DNA of 64,000 nt from Rhodococcus sp. 1168 (GTDB lineage: Bacteria; Actinomycetota; Actinomycetes; Mycobacteriales; Mycobacteriaceae), in NCBI RefSeq assembly GCF_002091955.1, contig NZ_MKKY01000070.1, positions 1 through 64,000 on the forward strand, given 5' to 3'. A model generated the notes under the pieces. It ran no database searches. It saw only the letters and a list, made by a program, of their open reading frames with translations, and was not told where the DNA came from. Position 1 is the first letter of the stretch, and every line of letters begins with the position of its first letter. This document shows positions 12,787 through 22,291 of this stretch, piece by piece. The position numbers and the translations under genes were made by a program.

Positions 12787-13914
12787 CTACTCGCGTAAGT
12801 GCGGCAGACCCCATTCCTTGCCGAGCAATTCGTAGGACCGAAGCCTGTCACCGTGGTCGTGCGTTACCGTCGTCACCACCAGTTCATTCGCCCCGCTGGC
12901 TCGCTGCAGACCATCGAGCTTCTCGGACACGGTCGCAGCCGAGCCCACGAATTGCGTCGAGGTTCGATCTCGAACCAGAGCGAATTGCTCCTCGGTAAGT
13001 GGCTCGATCCCTTCGGGCTTCGGATACGGGATCGCACCATGACCGCTGCGAATGCTGTGCACCCACTGCGGATACGACGCTGCCAGATCCAGTGCTTCGG
13101 AATCGGATTCGGCGACAACCACATCGGCAGAGACGATGAAATACGGCTCATCGAGAACTGAGGACGGTACGAACGCCGCCTTGTACGCCTCAACTGCGTC
13201 CAGTGTCGTGCCTGGGCTCACGTGATAACTCGCAACGAACGGCAACCCACGCGCGCCGGCTACCTGGGCGCTCTGCCCCCCACTGCTGCCGAACAGCCAC
13301 AGTTCGACCTCGGCACCCTCACCCGGAGTTGCGGTGAGCGCCACACCCGAAGACGTCTCGTACTTCCCGCGCAAGAGATCGACGATGTCGTCGAGTTGGT
13401 CCTCGAAGCCCGGGGCCTGCGCGCCTGGCTGTTGAAGAATCGACGCAGACGCGAGGAACCGTTCGGAGAGAATCAGGCCTTTCGTCTCGAATGGTTCGGG
13501 AAACAGGATTCCCTCGACGACGCGCGCTTGCCTGCGCGTGACCGGATTATCCTTGCCTGCGAGCGCTTCGGCGTGACGTTGACCTGATCGGCCGATACCG
13601 AGGTCGATCCGACCAGGGTAGAGCGCGTCGACAGTGCCGAAGGATTCGACAACCGACGCGGCAGTGTGATGGCCGATCTGAACGGCCGCGGATCCGACGC
13701 GGATTCTGTTGGTCGCCGATGCGATCAAGCCGATCAGTACCGCAGGCGAAGAACTGGCGGTCGCGACGAAGTGGTGCTCGGCCACCCAGTAGCGCTCGTA
13801 ACCCCACTCCTCGGTCCGGCGTGCGAGGTCGAGAGTGTTTCGGAGCGCCTGGCGGACCGTCGACCCTTCGCTGATCGGCGACAGATCCAGTACCGAGAGC
13901 GGGACTCTGCTCAC
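12787..13914 (-). CDS. Luciferase-like flavin monooxygenase (MsnO8-type)
   Basis: A 375-residue LLM-class protein of the luciferase family oxidoreductase group 1 (MsnO8 type). It opens with PLSVLDLSPISEG, then has EWGYERYWVAEHH and GSAAVQIGHHTAASVVE, and includes YPGRIDLGIGRS. Such enzymes bind FMN or F420 and oxidise or reduce small organic substrates. The GTG at 13914 overlaps the DUF1684 stop by 4 bases (GTGA), fixing the start and placing it in the leader-controlled operon. The substrate is unknown. Confidence 0.85.
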   Translation of the reverse strand: MSRVPLSVLDLSPISEGSTVRQALRNTLDLARRTEEWGYERYWVAEHHFVATASSSPAVLIGLIASATNRIRVGSAAVQIGHHTAASVVESFGTVDALYPGRIDLGIGRSGQRHAEALAGKDNPVTRRQARVVEGILFPEPFETKGLILSERFLASASILQQPGAQAPGFEDQLDDIVDLLRGKYETSSGVALTATPGEGAEVELWLFGSSGGQSAQVAGARGLPFVASYHVSPGTTLDAVEAYKAAFVPSSVLDEPYFIVSADVVVAESDSEALDLAASYPQWVHSIRSGHGAIPYPKPEGIEPLTEEQFALVRDRTSTQFVGSAATVSEKLDGLQRASGANELVVTTVTHDHGDRLRSYELLGKEWGLPHLRE

Positions 13915-14687
13915 AGGGCTCGTCCTTGGCGTGGGTTCTTCTCGCCTGCTTCGACTGCGACCGACAACTTGTTCTCGGCAGGCGCGATCGGGCAGGTCGC
14001 AAAATCGGTGAACGAGCATGGGAGATTCGCGGCTCGGTTGAAATCGAGCACGACAGCGCCGTCGGCCGCAGGTTCGGCGACCGAAAGGGCACGCGCCGCC
14101 GGGTAGGTCGTCACACCGCTGGTGGCGTCGGTGAACAGAATCTGCAGGCCACCGCTCTTGCCGCCGAATGCCACGAACTGCTGTGATCGGGAGTCGAGTT
14201 CGAAGTCGATGACACCGACGGCAGTATGGTGATGCTCCAGGCCTTCCACGACGGCACCCGTGGTGACGGTGCGAGTTTGCTCGTAGGGCGTGAAAGTGCC
14301 TCGAACATGCCACCTCTCGTCGGGGTCGTAGGTCGGGATTCCGGCGAACGACTGCAGATCGGGCGACTTCGGATCATGTACCCGAAGTGCGACCGAGCCG
14401 GTGCGACGGATCACTTCGATGCGGCGGTCACCGTCCTCGACGAGGATACCCGGGGCACCCTCGACGGGTTCCACTGTCTCCGTGCCTTCGGCCCTCTCGA
14501 TATGGACGGCGGCCTCGGTCGCGCGCCACCGCCAGGGGAGGTCGGCGATGGACTCGAATTCATCTGTCAACCAGTATAATCCGGTCAATGCGACCCACCC
14601 CAATGGGTCGCGGTAGAAGCTCTCTCGCTCACTGTGCCACTCGGCCCAGGAAGCCTCGAAGGTCTTTCTCTCCGCAGCGTCGGTCAT
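13911..14687 (-). CDS. DUF1684 protein
   Basis: A 258-residue DUF1684 protein. It carries the family's RDPLGWVALTGLYWL stretch near residues 26-40, then a beta-rich region with the characteristic NRAANLPCSFTDFATCPIAPAENKL near the C-terminus (about 219-243). No biochemical function is established for the family. It overlaps an LLM gene by 4 bases on each side, so it very probably acts in the same pathway. It has no signal peptide and is likely cytosolic. Confidence 0.85.
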   Translation of the reverse strand: MTDAAERKTFEASWAEWHSERESFYRDPLGWVALTGLYWLTDEFESIADLPWRWRATEAAVHIERAEGTETVEPVEGAPGILVEDGDRRIEVIRRTGSVALRVHDPKSPDLQSFAGIPTYDPDERWHVRGTFTPYEQTRTVTTGAVVEGLEHHHTAVGVIDFELDSRSQQFVAFGGKSGGLQILFTDATSGVTTYPAARALSVAEPAADGAVVLDFNRAANLPCSFTDFATCPIAPAENKLSVAVEAGEKNPRQGRAL

Positions 14688-16045
14688 GATGCTCGCACTC
14701 CTTCTCGTGTGTCGTGTGGGTGAGCAACATCGAGGTGCTCACGCAATGTGGTGCCGGCGTATTCGGTCCGGAAGCTTCCGCGTTCCTGAAGCTCAGGCAC
14801 TACCCGGTCCACGAATTCGTCCAACCCGGCCGGGGTGATGTGCGGTACGAGAATGAACCCGTCGCACGCATCGTTCTGTACATATCTGTCGATCTCTTCG
14901 GCAACCGAGAACGGTGTGCCGACGAACTGCTGACGCGTCGTGACCTCGATGATGAGCTCACGGATGCTGAGGTTTCCGGCTTCGGCGCGCTCACGCCAGT
15001 CACGAGCAACGGCCACCGGGTCGCCATGGCGAACGCGCCCCCGGGTGATGTTCGCATCCTCTGCTGGATCTTCCTTCGGCAGTGGGCCGTCGGGGTCGTA
15101 CTCGGACAGATCGCGTCCCCACACCTGTTCGAGGAACGAAATGGCGGTCTGCGGCCCGACCTGCTGGCGACGAAGTTCGATCGCGCGCTCGTCGGCTTCG
15201 GCAAGGGTGTGACCGAGTACGAACGTTGCGGCCGGCAGAACTTTGAGATCACCGCGCTCACGGCCGTATTTCGCCAACCTGCCCTTCACATCGGCGTAGA
15301 ACTTCTGCCCGGCCTCCAGAGTCCCGTGCACGGTGAAGATGGCATCTGCCTTGGCTGCGCCGAACTCGCGACCTTCGTCGGAGTCGCCGGCCTGCAACAG
15401 CACCGGATGTCCCTGTGGGCTGCGGGGAACCGTGAACGCCGCGTCGATATCGAACTGCGGTCCGGTGTGCCGAACCTGCGTGATCGATTCCCTGCGAGCG
15501 AACACCCCATTCTCACGATCGATTTCGACGGCTTCGGCGCTCCAGCTGTCCCAGAGTTCGCGCGCCGTGTCGATGATCTCGTTCGCCCGAACGTAACGGT
15601 CGGCACGGTCGAGATAGCCGCCGCGTCGAAAGTTCTCACCGGTGAAGGCATCGGAGGATGTCACCATGTTCCACGCGGCGCGACCGTCGGAGAGATGATC
15701 GAGCGAGGCGAACTGTCGGGCGATCTCGAACGGCTCGTTGAATGTCGTGTTGATGGTTCCGGCAAGACCGAGATGTGTGGTGACCGCTGCCAGCGCATTG
15801 AGGACGATGAGGGTATCCGGACGTCCGACGACGTCCAGGTCGTGAATCCGGCCCTGATGCTCGCGCAGACGCAGCCCTTCGGCGAGGAAGAAGAAGTCGA
15901 AGAGGCCACGTTCGGCGGTCTGGGCGAGATGAACGAAGGAGTCGAACTCGATTTGGCTTTTCGACGCCGGGTCCGTCCACACGGTGGTGTTGTTGACGCC
16001 AGGAAAGTGTGCGCCGAGGTGAATCCGTTTCTTCTGTTGTCCCAT
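14684..16045 (-). CDS. NtaA/DszA-family FMN-dependent monooxygenase
   Basis: A 453-residue protein of the NtaA/SnaA/DszA family. It has the N-terminal HLGAHFPGVNNTTVW, the family's DFFFLAEGLRLR near residues 50-61, and NMVTSSDAFTGENFRRGG. These are the large components of two-component monooxygenases that use reduced FMN to cleave C-N or C-S bonds, for example in nitrilotriacetate, sulfones or dimethyl sulfide. The ATG at 16045 shares a base with the preceding stop (TAATG). No flavin reductase lies in the operon. The exact substrate is unknown. Confidence 0.87.
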   Translation of the reverse strand: MGQQKKRIHLGAHFPGVNNTTVWTDPASKSQIEFDSFVHLAQTAERGLFDFFFLAEGLRLREHQGRIHDLDVVGRPDTLIVLNALAAVTTHLGLAGTINTTFNEPFEIARQFASLDHLSDGRAAWNMVTSSDAFTGENFRRGGYLDRADRYVRANEIIDTARELWDSWSAEAVEIDRENGVFARRESITQVRHTGPQFDIDAAFTVPRSPQGHPVLLQAGDSDEGREFGAAKADAIFTVHGTLEAGQKFYADVKGRLAKYGRERGDLKVLPAATFVLGHTLAEADERAIELRRQQVGPQTAISFLEQVWGRDLSEYDPDGPLPKEDPAEDANITRGRVRHGDPVAVARDWRERAEAGNLSIRELIIEVTTRQQFVGTPFSVAEEIDRYVQNDACDGFILVPHITPAGLDEFVDRVVPELQERGSFRTEYAGTTLREHLDVAHPHDTREGVRAS

Positions 16046-17157
16046 TACTTCGCTTCCTTTGCTGTGTATCGATTTACCGGGCGGGGAAGGCCGAGACGTT
16101 CGCGGAGCAACCCTGTTCGAGAGCACGGCGACCAAGACAATTGCGGTAGAACGTACGTCGCGATAGTCGGCAGGGTCGATGCGAGCGCGAGTGGACGAAA
16201 TGTGACACCGTCCATGACCCCGGATTCGAATATCTGCTCGAGCAACACCCGAAGCCCTTCTGCGTCGCCATGAAACGCGATCGACTCCGGAACCTGCTCC
16301 GCCCACGCGTTCAACTGGTCGAGATCTGCTGCTGCCGTGTCGGATACGAGGACTTCGAGGTCCAACACCACCAGCACGGTCGCGGGATCACGACCGGCTG
16401 CGACGACCGCGCGGCGCACCCGCCCGGCGAGCACGGCAGCAGCGTCGAGCGTGGGTGCGGCGATGCGCACGATGTCGGCTCTCGACGCAGCCACCGAGGA
16501 CCCGTCTCCGACGCGGATGGCCACCACGGGCTGGCCCTGAGGCGACCGGGGCGTGATCGAGGGCCCTTTGACCGAGAAGAAATCACCTTCGAAGTCGATG
16601 TAGTGCAATTTGTCTCGGTCGATGAATTTGCCGGTCGCTGCATCGCGAATCTCGGCGTCGTCTTCCCAGCTGTCCCACAGTCTGGTGACGACCTCGATCG
16701 CATCGTCGGCTTCACGCCACAGGCTGGCTGCAGGCTGCACGGGCTTGCGACCGAACGCGTCGGCCACCGCCCGGTCCTCGGAGACCTCGACTTCCCATCC
16801 TGCGCGCCCGTGGGACGCGAAGTCGATGCTCGCGATCTGTTTGGAGATGTGGAACGGCTCGGTGTGGGTGACCGTGACGGTAGGAATCAGCCCGATCGAG
16901 TGTGTCGATGCCGCCGCCCGCGCTGCGATGGACGCGGCGTCCAGTCTTCCGAGTTCCGAGCCTGCACCGGACTGCAGTGCGAAGGAATCACCGATGAAGG
17001 CGACGTCGAAACCGGCGCGGTCCACAATCTCGAGATGATCGGTCCAATACTTCGAGGTGAACAGCTCCTCGGCACGCGAGTCGTGACGACGCCACGCCTG
17101 CGGGTGGATACCGGCGCCGTGTAAGTCGACTCCGATCAGAAATTTACCGTCAGACAT
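16045..17157 (-). CDS. Luciferase-like monooxygenase
   Basis: A 370-residue LLM-class protein. It has LIGVDLHGAGIHPQAWR at the N-terminus, HLEIVDRAGFDVAFIGDSF, and FASHGRAGWEVEVSEDRAVADAFGR. These resemble the NtaA/DszA group but in a shorter form. The ATG at 17157 gives this start, and the coding region begins 8 bases before the upstream ABC ATPase gene ends. It may be an oxygenase for a second organosulfur or organonitrogen compound, or a partner of the adjacent NtaA-like enzyme. Confidence 0.83.
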   Translation of the reverse strand: MSDGKFLIGVDLHGAGIHPQAWRRHDSRAEELFTSKYWTDHLEIVDRAGFDVAFIGDSFALQSGAGSELGRLDAASIAARAAASTHSIGLIPTVTVTHTEPFHISKQIASIDFASHGRAGWEVEVSEDRAVADAFGRKPVQPAASLWREADDAIEVVTRLWDSWEDDAEIRDAATGKFIDRDKLHYIDFEGDFFSVKGPSITPRSPQGQPVVAIRVGDGSSVAASRADIVRIAAPTLDAAAVLAGRVRRAVVAAGRDPATVLVVLDLEVLVSDTAAADLDQLNAWAEQVPESIAFHGDAEGLRVLLEQIFESGVMDGVTFRPLALASTLPTIATYVLPQLSWSPCSRTGLLRERLGLPRPVNRYTAKEAK

Positions 17158-18748
17158 CGATGGTCTCCTTCTCCCGGGAATGCCCGGGGACAGCTGCGAG
17201 CAGCTCGCGGGTGTAATTGTGCTGCGGGGAATCGAAAATTGTTGCAGCCGAGCCAATCTCGACAATTCTTCCGGCCTGCATCACGGCAACGGTGTCGCTG
17301 ATCTGCCGCACGACGGCGAGATCGTGCGAGATGAACAGGTAGCTCAGCTCGAGCTCGGTCTGCAGATCGTCGATCAGGTCGAGTATCCGAGATTGCACCG
17401 AGACGTCGAGCGCGGAGACCGGCTCGTCGAGGACCAGCAGATCCGGTCTCAGCGCCAACGCCCGTGCAATGGCAACGCGCTGACGCTGACCGCCCGACAG
17501 TTCGGCCGGTCGGCGCCGCAGATGTTCCTTGGACAGGGCCACCTGGTCGAGGAGTTCGATCGTCCGTGCCGAACGCTCTGTAGAGGTCCCGATTCGAAAA
17601 GCGTCGAGTGGTTCTCGAACTATCGCCTCGATATCGAGCTTGGGATCGAGTGATGCATAGGGATTTTGGTAGACGATCTGCACTCGACGACGTAGCGCGC
17701 GCAGACCTGCCCGGCGAAGCGAAGAAACTTCGGTACCGTCGAACTCGACCGATCCGGAGGTCGGAGTTTCGAGGCCGATCGCGATGCGCGCGAGCGTCGA
17801 TTTACCCGAGCCGGACTCTCCCACCAGCGACATGGTTCGACCGCGCTCGACCGTGAGAGACACCGACTCGATCGCGTCCAAGCTCGCGGCGCGTCCGATT
17901 CGGAATGTCTTCGACAGATCCTTGATCTTCAGAATCGGCTCCGACGCCAAACGTGGTTGACGCAGTTCTCTGTTCAGGCTCGGCGCCGCTGCCAACAGAG
18001 CCTCGGTGTACTCGTGCTGCGGGTTGGACAGGACATCTGCAGTGAGACCTGTTTCGACGATGACGCCGTTGTGCATGACAACCACACGGTCCGCACGTTC
18101 GGCCGCGACACCCAGGTCGTGGGTGATCAGCAGAACGGCGGCACCGCTCTCAATTATTCGTGCATCGAGGTGATCGAGAATGCGTCGCTGCACGGTCACA
18201 TCCAGCGCGCTTGTCGGTTCGTCGGCGATGATCAGTTCCGGTCGGCACGCCAAAGCGATTCCGATGAGCACGCGTTGCCGCTGGCCCCCTGACAGATCCT
18301 GCGGGTATTGACGCGCCCGCAGTTCCGGGTCGTCGATTCCCGCCTCGGCAAGAACGCGAACGGCTTCGATCTTCGCGGATCGCTTGGTGGCGAGTCCGTG
18401 CACGCGGAGCACCTCGGCGACCTGCTCACCGATGCGGATGACCGGGTTGAGCGAGGTGGTCGGGTCCTGGGGCACCAGGGCGATGTGCGCGCCACGCAGC
18501 CGATCGAACGTCTTCTCGGAAGCGTCGTCGATCCGGCGACCGTCGAAATGCACCGAACCGCCCGTGATGTGGCCGGAGCCGGACAGCAGACCGATGATCG
18601 CTTGCGCCGTGGTCGATTTGCCGGAGCCGGATTCACCGACGATCGCGACGACTTCGCCTTTGCCGACCGTCAGGCTGACGCCGCGGACGGCCTGCGTGTC
18701 TCCATAGGAGACCGCGAGATTGTCGACTTTCAGTACCGGGATCATCAT
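17150..18748 (-). CDS. Fused peptide/nickel-type ABC transporter ATPase (DppD-DppF)
   Basis: A 532-residue protein with two complete ABC domains, as in DppD and DppF joined. Both have Walker A GESGSGKST (first near residues 36-44, second near 305-313). Both have signature motifs LSGGQRQRV. Walker B is LIIADEP in the first and LLVLDEP in the second. It powers import through the two adjacent permeases. Its ATG at 18748 overlaps the permease stop by 4 bases. Confidence 0.92.
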   Translation of the reverse strand: MMIPVLKVDNLAVSYGDTQAVRGVSLTVGKGEVVAIVGESGSGKSTTAQAIIGLLSGSGHITGGSVHFDGRRIDDASEKTFDRLRGAHIALVPQDPTTSLNPVIRIGEQVAEVLRVHGLATKRSAKIEAVRVLAEAGIDDPELRARQYPQDLSGGQRQRVLIGIALACRPELIIADEPTSALDVTVQRRILDHLDARIIESGAAVLLITHDLGVAAERADRVVVMHNGVIVETGLTADVLSNPQHEYTEALLAAAPSLNRELRQPRLASEPILKIKDLSKTFRIGRAASLDAIESVSLTVERGRTMSLVGESGSGKSTLARIAIGLETPTSGSVEFDGTEVSSLRRAGLRALRRRVQIVYQNPYASLDPKLDIEAIVREPLDAFRIGTSTERSARTIELLDQVALSKEHLRRRPAELSGGQRQRVAIARALALRPDLLVLDEPVSALDVSVQSRILDLIDDLQTELELSYLFISHDLAVVRQISDTVAVMQAGRIVEIGSAATIFDSPQHNYTRELLAAVPGHSREKETIDV

Positions 18749-19605
18749 GAGTTCCCTTCGATTGCATGGCCTACGCGGTGCGCGGACAGGACGACAACGA
18801 CGATCACGAGCCCCGGCAGTGTCGTCATCCACCACGCCGTCGCCAGGAAGTTACGACCCTCGGAGATCAGCGACCCCCACTCCGGCGTCGGCGGCACTGC
18901 ACCGAATCCGAGGAAGCTCAGTGCCGAGACCGCGAGGACTGCCATCCCGAATTCGACTGCGGCAAGAGCGATCACCGGCGCATACGAGTTGCGAAGGATG
19001 TGTCGACGAAACACGTCGTACCACCGAACGCCGGACGCGTATGCCGCCTCCACGTAGAGCGAGCGCCTCACCCGCAGCACTTCGGAGCGCATGACACGCG
19101 CGAAGTTGGCGATGAGAGAGACACCGACGGCGATAGCCACGTTGCGTGTACCGAAGCCGAGCGCGGTGATGAGTGCCAGCGAAAGCAGCAGAGCCGGAAT
19201 CGACAGCAGCACATCGACGATACGCATCAGGATGGCGTCGAGAAGGCCGCCGACTGCACCGGCAAGCAGACCGATCGAGGATCCGACGATCAGGGCGATC
19301 GCGACGGCGAACAACGTAGCGGTCAAGGACAGGCCTGCACCGTGGACGACGCGTGTGTACAGGTCACGGCCGATGTTGTCGGTTCCGAACCAATGCGCCG
19401 CGCTGGGGCCCTGCAGCTTTTCGGCGGGGACGCCCTCGAGCGGATCGCCACTGGCGAACACTGAGGGAAACAGCGCGAACCCGACCGCGAGCAACAGAAC
19501 CACCACCGACGCTGCCAGCCAGATGTTCTCCGAGAAGGACCGGCTCGGACGCTTCTTCGGCAACGAGCGCGTTGTGTCGACGGGGCGAGTCAGGATGTCA
19601 GACAT
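18745..19605 (-). CDS. Peptide/nickel-type ABC transporter permease (DppC-like)
   Basis: An inner-membrane permease of 286 residues with the OppC-type N-terminus (HWFGTDNIGRDLYTRVVHG near residues 70-88). Further along are several helices and the EAAYASGVRWYDVFRRHILRN coupling loop. The ATG at 19605 follows AGAGG by 6 bases, so it was preferred to an ATG at 19611. It overlaps the preceding permease gene by 8 bases and the ATPase gene by 4. Confidence 0.9.
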   Translation of the reverse strand: MSDILTRPVDTTRSLPKKRPSRSFSENIWLAASVVVLLLAVGFALFPSVFASGDPLEGVPAEKLQGPSAAHWFGTDNIGRDLYTRVVHGAGLSLTATLFAVAIALIVGSSIGLLAGAVGGLLDAILMRIVDVLLSIPALLLSLALITALGFGTRNVAIAVGVSLIANFARVMRSEVLRVRRSLYVEAAYASGVRWYDVFRRHILRNSYAPVIALAAVEFGMAVLAVSALSFLGFGAVPPTPEWGSLISEGRNFLATAWWMTTLPGLVIVVVVLSAHRVGHAIEGNS

Positions 19606-20572
19606 GCACAACCTCTTTCTTCGGCTGCGGCGACGTGTACTCCGAGACGATCCGCGGATCGATCAGGGGATAGAAGAGGTCGACGGCGAGATTGACGAGT
19701 ACGAAGACAAGCGAGATCGACACGACGACGCCCTGCACCACGGGTATGTCCTGCGCCATGACCGACGTCTGTGTCAGTCGCCCGACACCCGCACGCGAGA
19801 ACACCGTTTCGACGACGACCGACCCCGCCAGCAGATTTCCGACGAGCACTCCAGCAATGGTGAACGCTGGGATGGACGACAATCGCGCCACATGTTTGGC
19901 CTGCACCCGAAGACGCGAAACACCCTTCGCCCGAGCCGATTCGACGAACGGTTGCCGCCATGTCATCGTCATCGACGTGGCGAGGACCGAAGCGATCACA
20001 GCTCCGGTGGGTAGTGCCAGCGTGATCGCCGGAAGGATCAGCGAAGGCACGCCCTGGTCACCGAACGCCGGAAACCACCGTAGTTGGAACGAAAACGCCT
20101 GCAGGAGAACGAGCCCTACCCAGAATGTCGGCACCGCGACACCCAGTGGCGGGATCGAGAACAGCAAGTTCCTGAGCCAACCGATCTTGGTGTACGTGGC
20201 GAAGAAGGCCACCGTGCCGCCGAAGAGCAGCGCCAACACCAAGGCGCTCGTCGCCAAAGCCAACGTAGACGGCACTGCGTCGAAGATGGCCGTCGTCACC
20301 TTCTGCCCGGTGGCAATCGAGAATCCGAAGTCACCGCGCACGGCGCCGCTGAGCGAGTGCCAATACTGAACCCACACGGGTTGGTCGAGACCGTAGCGCG
20401 CCTGCAGTTCGGCGATAGCAGCCGCGTCGACCGGGGTGCCGGAACCTGCCGAGTCGGCGGCGAGAGAAACCGGGTCGGATGGAAGTAGAAACAACACTGC
20501 GAACGACACAGTGAACGCAGCCCACAGGACCAGAATTGCTTGTCCTACGCGCTGTGCCAGGTAGCGAATCAT
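19598..20572 (-). CDS. Peptide/nickel-type ABC transporter permease (DppB-like)
   Basis: A 324-residue OppB-type permease starting MIRYLAQRVGQAILVLWAAFTVSF. It has the LPSDPVSL loop after helix 1, the ARYGLDQPVWVQY region, and the coupling loop ESARAKGVSRLRVQAKHVAR. About six membrane helices are visible. The ATG at 20572 lies 2 bases after the stop of the binding-protein gene, which fits an operon. It works with the DppC-like permease and the fused ATPase. Confidence 0.9.
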   Translation of the reverse strand: MIRYLAQRVGQAILVLWAAFTVSFAVLFLLPSDPVSLAADSAGSGTPVDAAAIAELQARYGLDQPVWVQYWHSLSGAVRGDFGFSIATGQKVTTAIFDAVPSTLALATSALVLALLFGGTVAFFATYTKIGWLRNLLFSIPPLGVAVPTFWVGLVLLQAFSFQLRWFPAFGDQGVPSLILPAITLALPTGAVIASVLATSMTMTWRQPFVESARAKGVSRLRVQAKHVARLSSIPAFTIAGVLVGNLLAGSVVVETVFSRAGVGRLTQTSVMAQDIPVVQGVVVSISLVFVLVNLAVDLFYPLIDPRIVSEYTSPQPKKEVVHV

Positions 20573-20574
20573 GG

Positions 20575-22188
20575 CTACTGTCCGCTCAACCAGGTATCGA
20601 AGAACTGCAGACGTGCGGACGCCTCGAACTTCAGGTCCTGCGTTGCCGGCCCGGCGCCGATCGCCTGTGAGAGTTCGATGGTCGGAATCCACAGCCCGTT
20701 GTCGAGAACCTGCTGCTGCGTCGAGGCGAGGATCTCGTTGCGTGCAGCGGTGTCGGTGGTAGCCAACTCTTCGGTGAGGGAGGTATCGAGATCCGGGATC
20801 GGTCCGCGTGCGTTCAGGTTTCGTCCATCGACAGTGAAGGTAGTACGAAGAATGTCGCCATCTGCCCTTGTGCTGTTGTAGTACGTCGAGTCGAAATCCT
20901 TGGTGCCCAGACGCGCGGTGCTCTCCGGATTGGATACGAGTTCGAGCTGCAGATCCACCCCGACATTGCGCAGTTGCTGCTGGGTGAGTTCCAGGATCGC
21001 CTGGTTGCCCGCGAATACAGCGGTGAACATCACCTTGAAGGAGAGCTTCTGCCCGTTCTTCTCACGGATGCCGTCCGCTCCGAGAACCCAGCCGGCCGCG
21101 TCGAGGATGGATGTCGCCTTGCCCGGGTCGAACGTGACGTCGGGCAGCTCGGTATAACCGGGGGTCTTGCTCGCCAGTGTACTTGTCGCAGGTTTGAAGT
21201 CGGGACCGAGAACGGTGTCAATGAGCTCCTGCCGGTCGATCGCCGGTATCAGCGCTTTGCGTACTTCCCGATCCTGCAGCACCCCTCGAGAGACGTTGGG
21301 CTGGAACCCGAACGGCGTACCTGGATTCGAGGTCGTCAGGATCGAACCACCGGTGGCCTCGATCTGCGGCGCATCTTGCGGCAACGCATCACTGATCGCG
21401 TCGAGCTGATTCGAGGACAGGCTTCCGGTGCGGACACCGGACTCCTGGACGACAGTGAAATCGATGCCGTCCAGGTATGCCTCACCTTCGTGGTCGAATG
21501 CCGCCGAGCCCCAGCTGTATCCCACACGCTTGGCGAGAGTGACCGACTTGTTCTGCTGGTAGTCGGCATAGGCGAACGGCCCACTACCGATGTTGGCTCC
21601 GAGGCACCTCGCTTCCGCCGGCTGCGCGACGGTATCGAGTGATTGGATTCCGAGCTGCGCAGTGGACGTTGCCTGCAAGAACTGCGCATTCGGTCCGTAG
21701 AAATCCACCCGTGCGGTCAATGGGTCGACGACGGTAGTGCCCTTGTATCCGGACAGATAGCTCGCACCGAGAGGGGCTTTCACCGAGGTCAAGTCGGTGA
21801 CGATCGAGTCGAAGTTCGCTTTGACCGCTTCGGCGTCGACCGGGGTTCCGTCGCTGAATGTCACACCGTCCTTCAGTGCGAAGGTGAACGAGGAGGCGTC
21901 GGCAGCGACTTCCCAGCTGTCGGCGAGCCACGGGGTGATCTCGCCGGTGTCGGGGTTCTGATCGGTGAGCGAATCCACGACCTGCCGAACCACATAGATT
22001 GTCTGATTACTGCCCGATTGCGCCGGGTCCGAGCAGGTCGGTGCCCCGGACAGCCCATAGCGCAGCGTGCCGCCCGATTGTGGTTCGCCGACGTCGGCAG
22101 GTGAGGTGGAACTGCCGCCGCAGGCAGTCAGAACAATGCTGACGGCAGCGAGCGCGCTGACTCCGACAAAATGGGAACGTGAGGACAC
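20575..22188 (-). CDS. Extracellular solute-binding lipoprotein, family 5
   Basis: A 537-residue periplasmic-type binding protein of the peptide/nickel family (SBP_bac_5). It has a lipobox at C23 (VLTACGG) and the family motif DGVTFSDGTPVDAEAVKANFD near residues 108-128. The ligand may be a peptide, an opine-like conjugate or another bulky organosulfur compound. It heads the second transporter of the operon. About 100 bases of non-coding sequence precede it, leaving room for an internal promoter, though none is clear. Confidence 0.9.
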   Translation of the reverse strand: MSSRSHFVGVSALAAVSIVLTACGGSSTSPADVGEPQSGGTLRYGLSGAPTCSDPAQSGSNQTIYVVRQVVDSLTDQNPDTGEITPWLADSWEVAADASSFTFALKDGVTFSDGTPVDAEAVKANFDSIVTDLTSVKAPLGASYLSGYKGTTVVDPLTARVDFYGPNAQFLQATSTAQLGIQSLDTVAQPAEARCLGANIGSGPFAYADYQQNKSVTLAKRVGYSWGSAAFDHEGEAYLDGIDFTVVQESGVRTGSLSSNQLDAISDALPQDAPQIEATGGSILTTSNPGTPFGFQPNVSRGVLQDREVRKALIPAIDRQELIDTVLGPDFKPATSTLASKTPGYTELPDVTFDPGKATSILDAAGWVLGADGIREKNGQKLSFKVMFTAVFAGNQAILELTQQQLRNVGVDLQLELVSNPESTARLGTKDFDSTYYNSTRADGDILRTTFTVDGRNLNARGPIPDLDTSLTEELATTDTAARNEILASTQQQVLDNGLWIPTIELSQAIGAGPATQDLKFEASARLQFFDTWLSGQ

Positions 22189-22291
22189 CGAGTTACTCCG
22201 GATCTCGAGGAATGCCCGAACAGTCCACCGCGACGCCGTAGGAGCAGCGGCACGTCGAGCTGACGGACGGAAGGTGGACGGTGAAGCAGAA

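Noticed and set aside
14714-16273. A 519-codon plus-strand frame opposite the NtaA-like gene
   Set aside because: It is a shadow of a well-supported LLM gene and has no ribosome site, domain or coupling to neighbours.
22189-22291. A second Cys leader peptide before the family-5 binding protein
   Set aside because: A CRC-containing frame exists on the minus strand, but an upstream stop leaves no start codon before it and the HVDLxRV pattern is absent.
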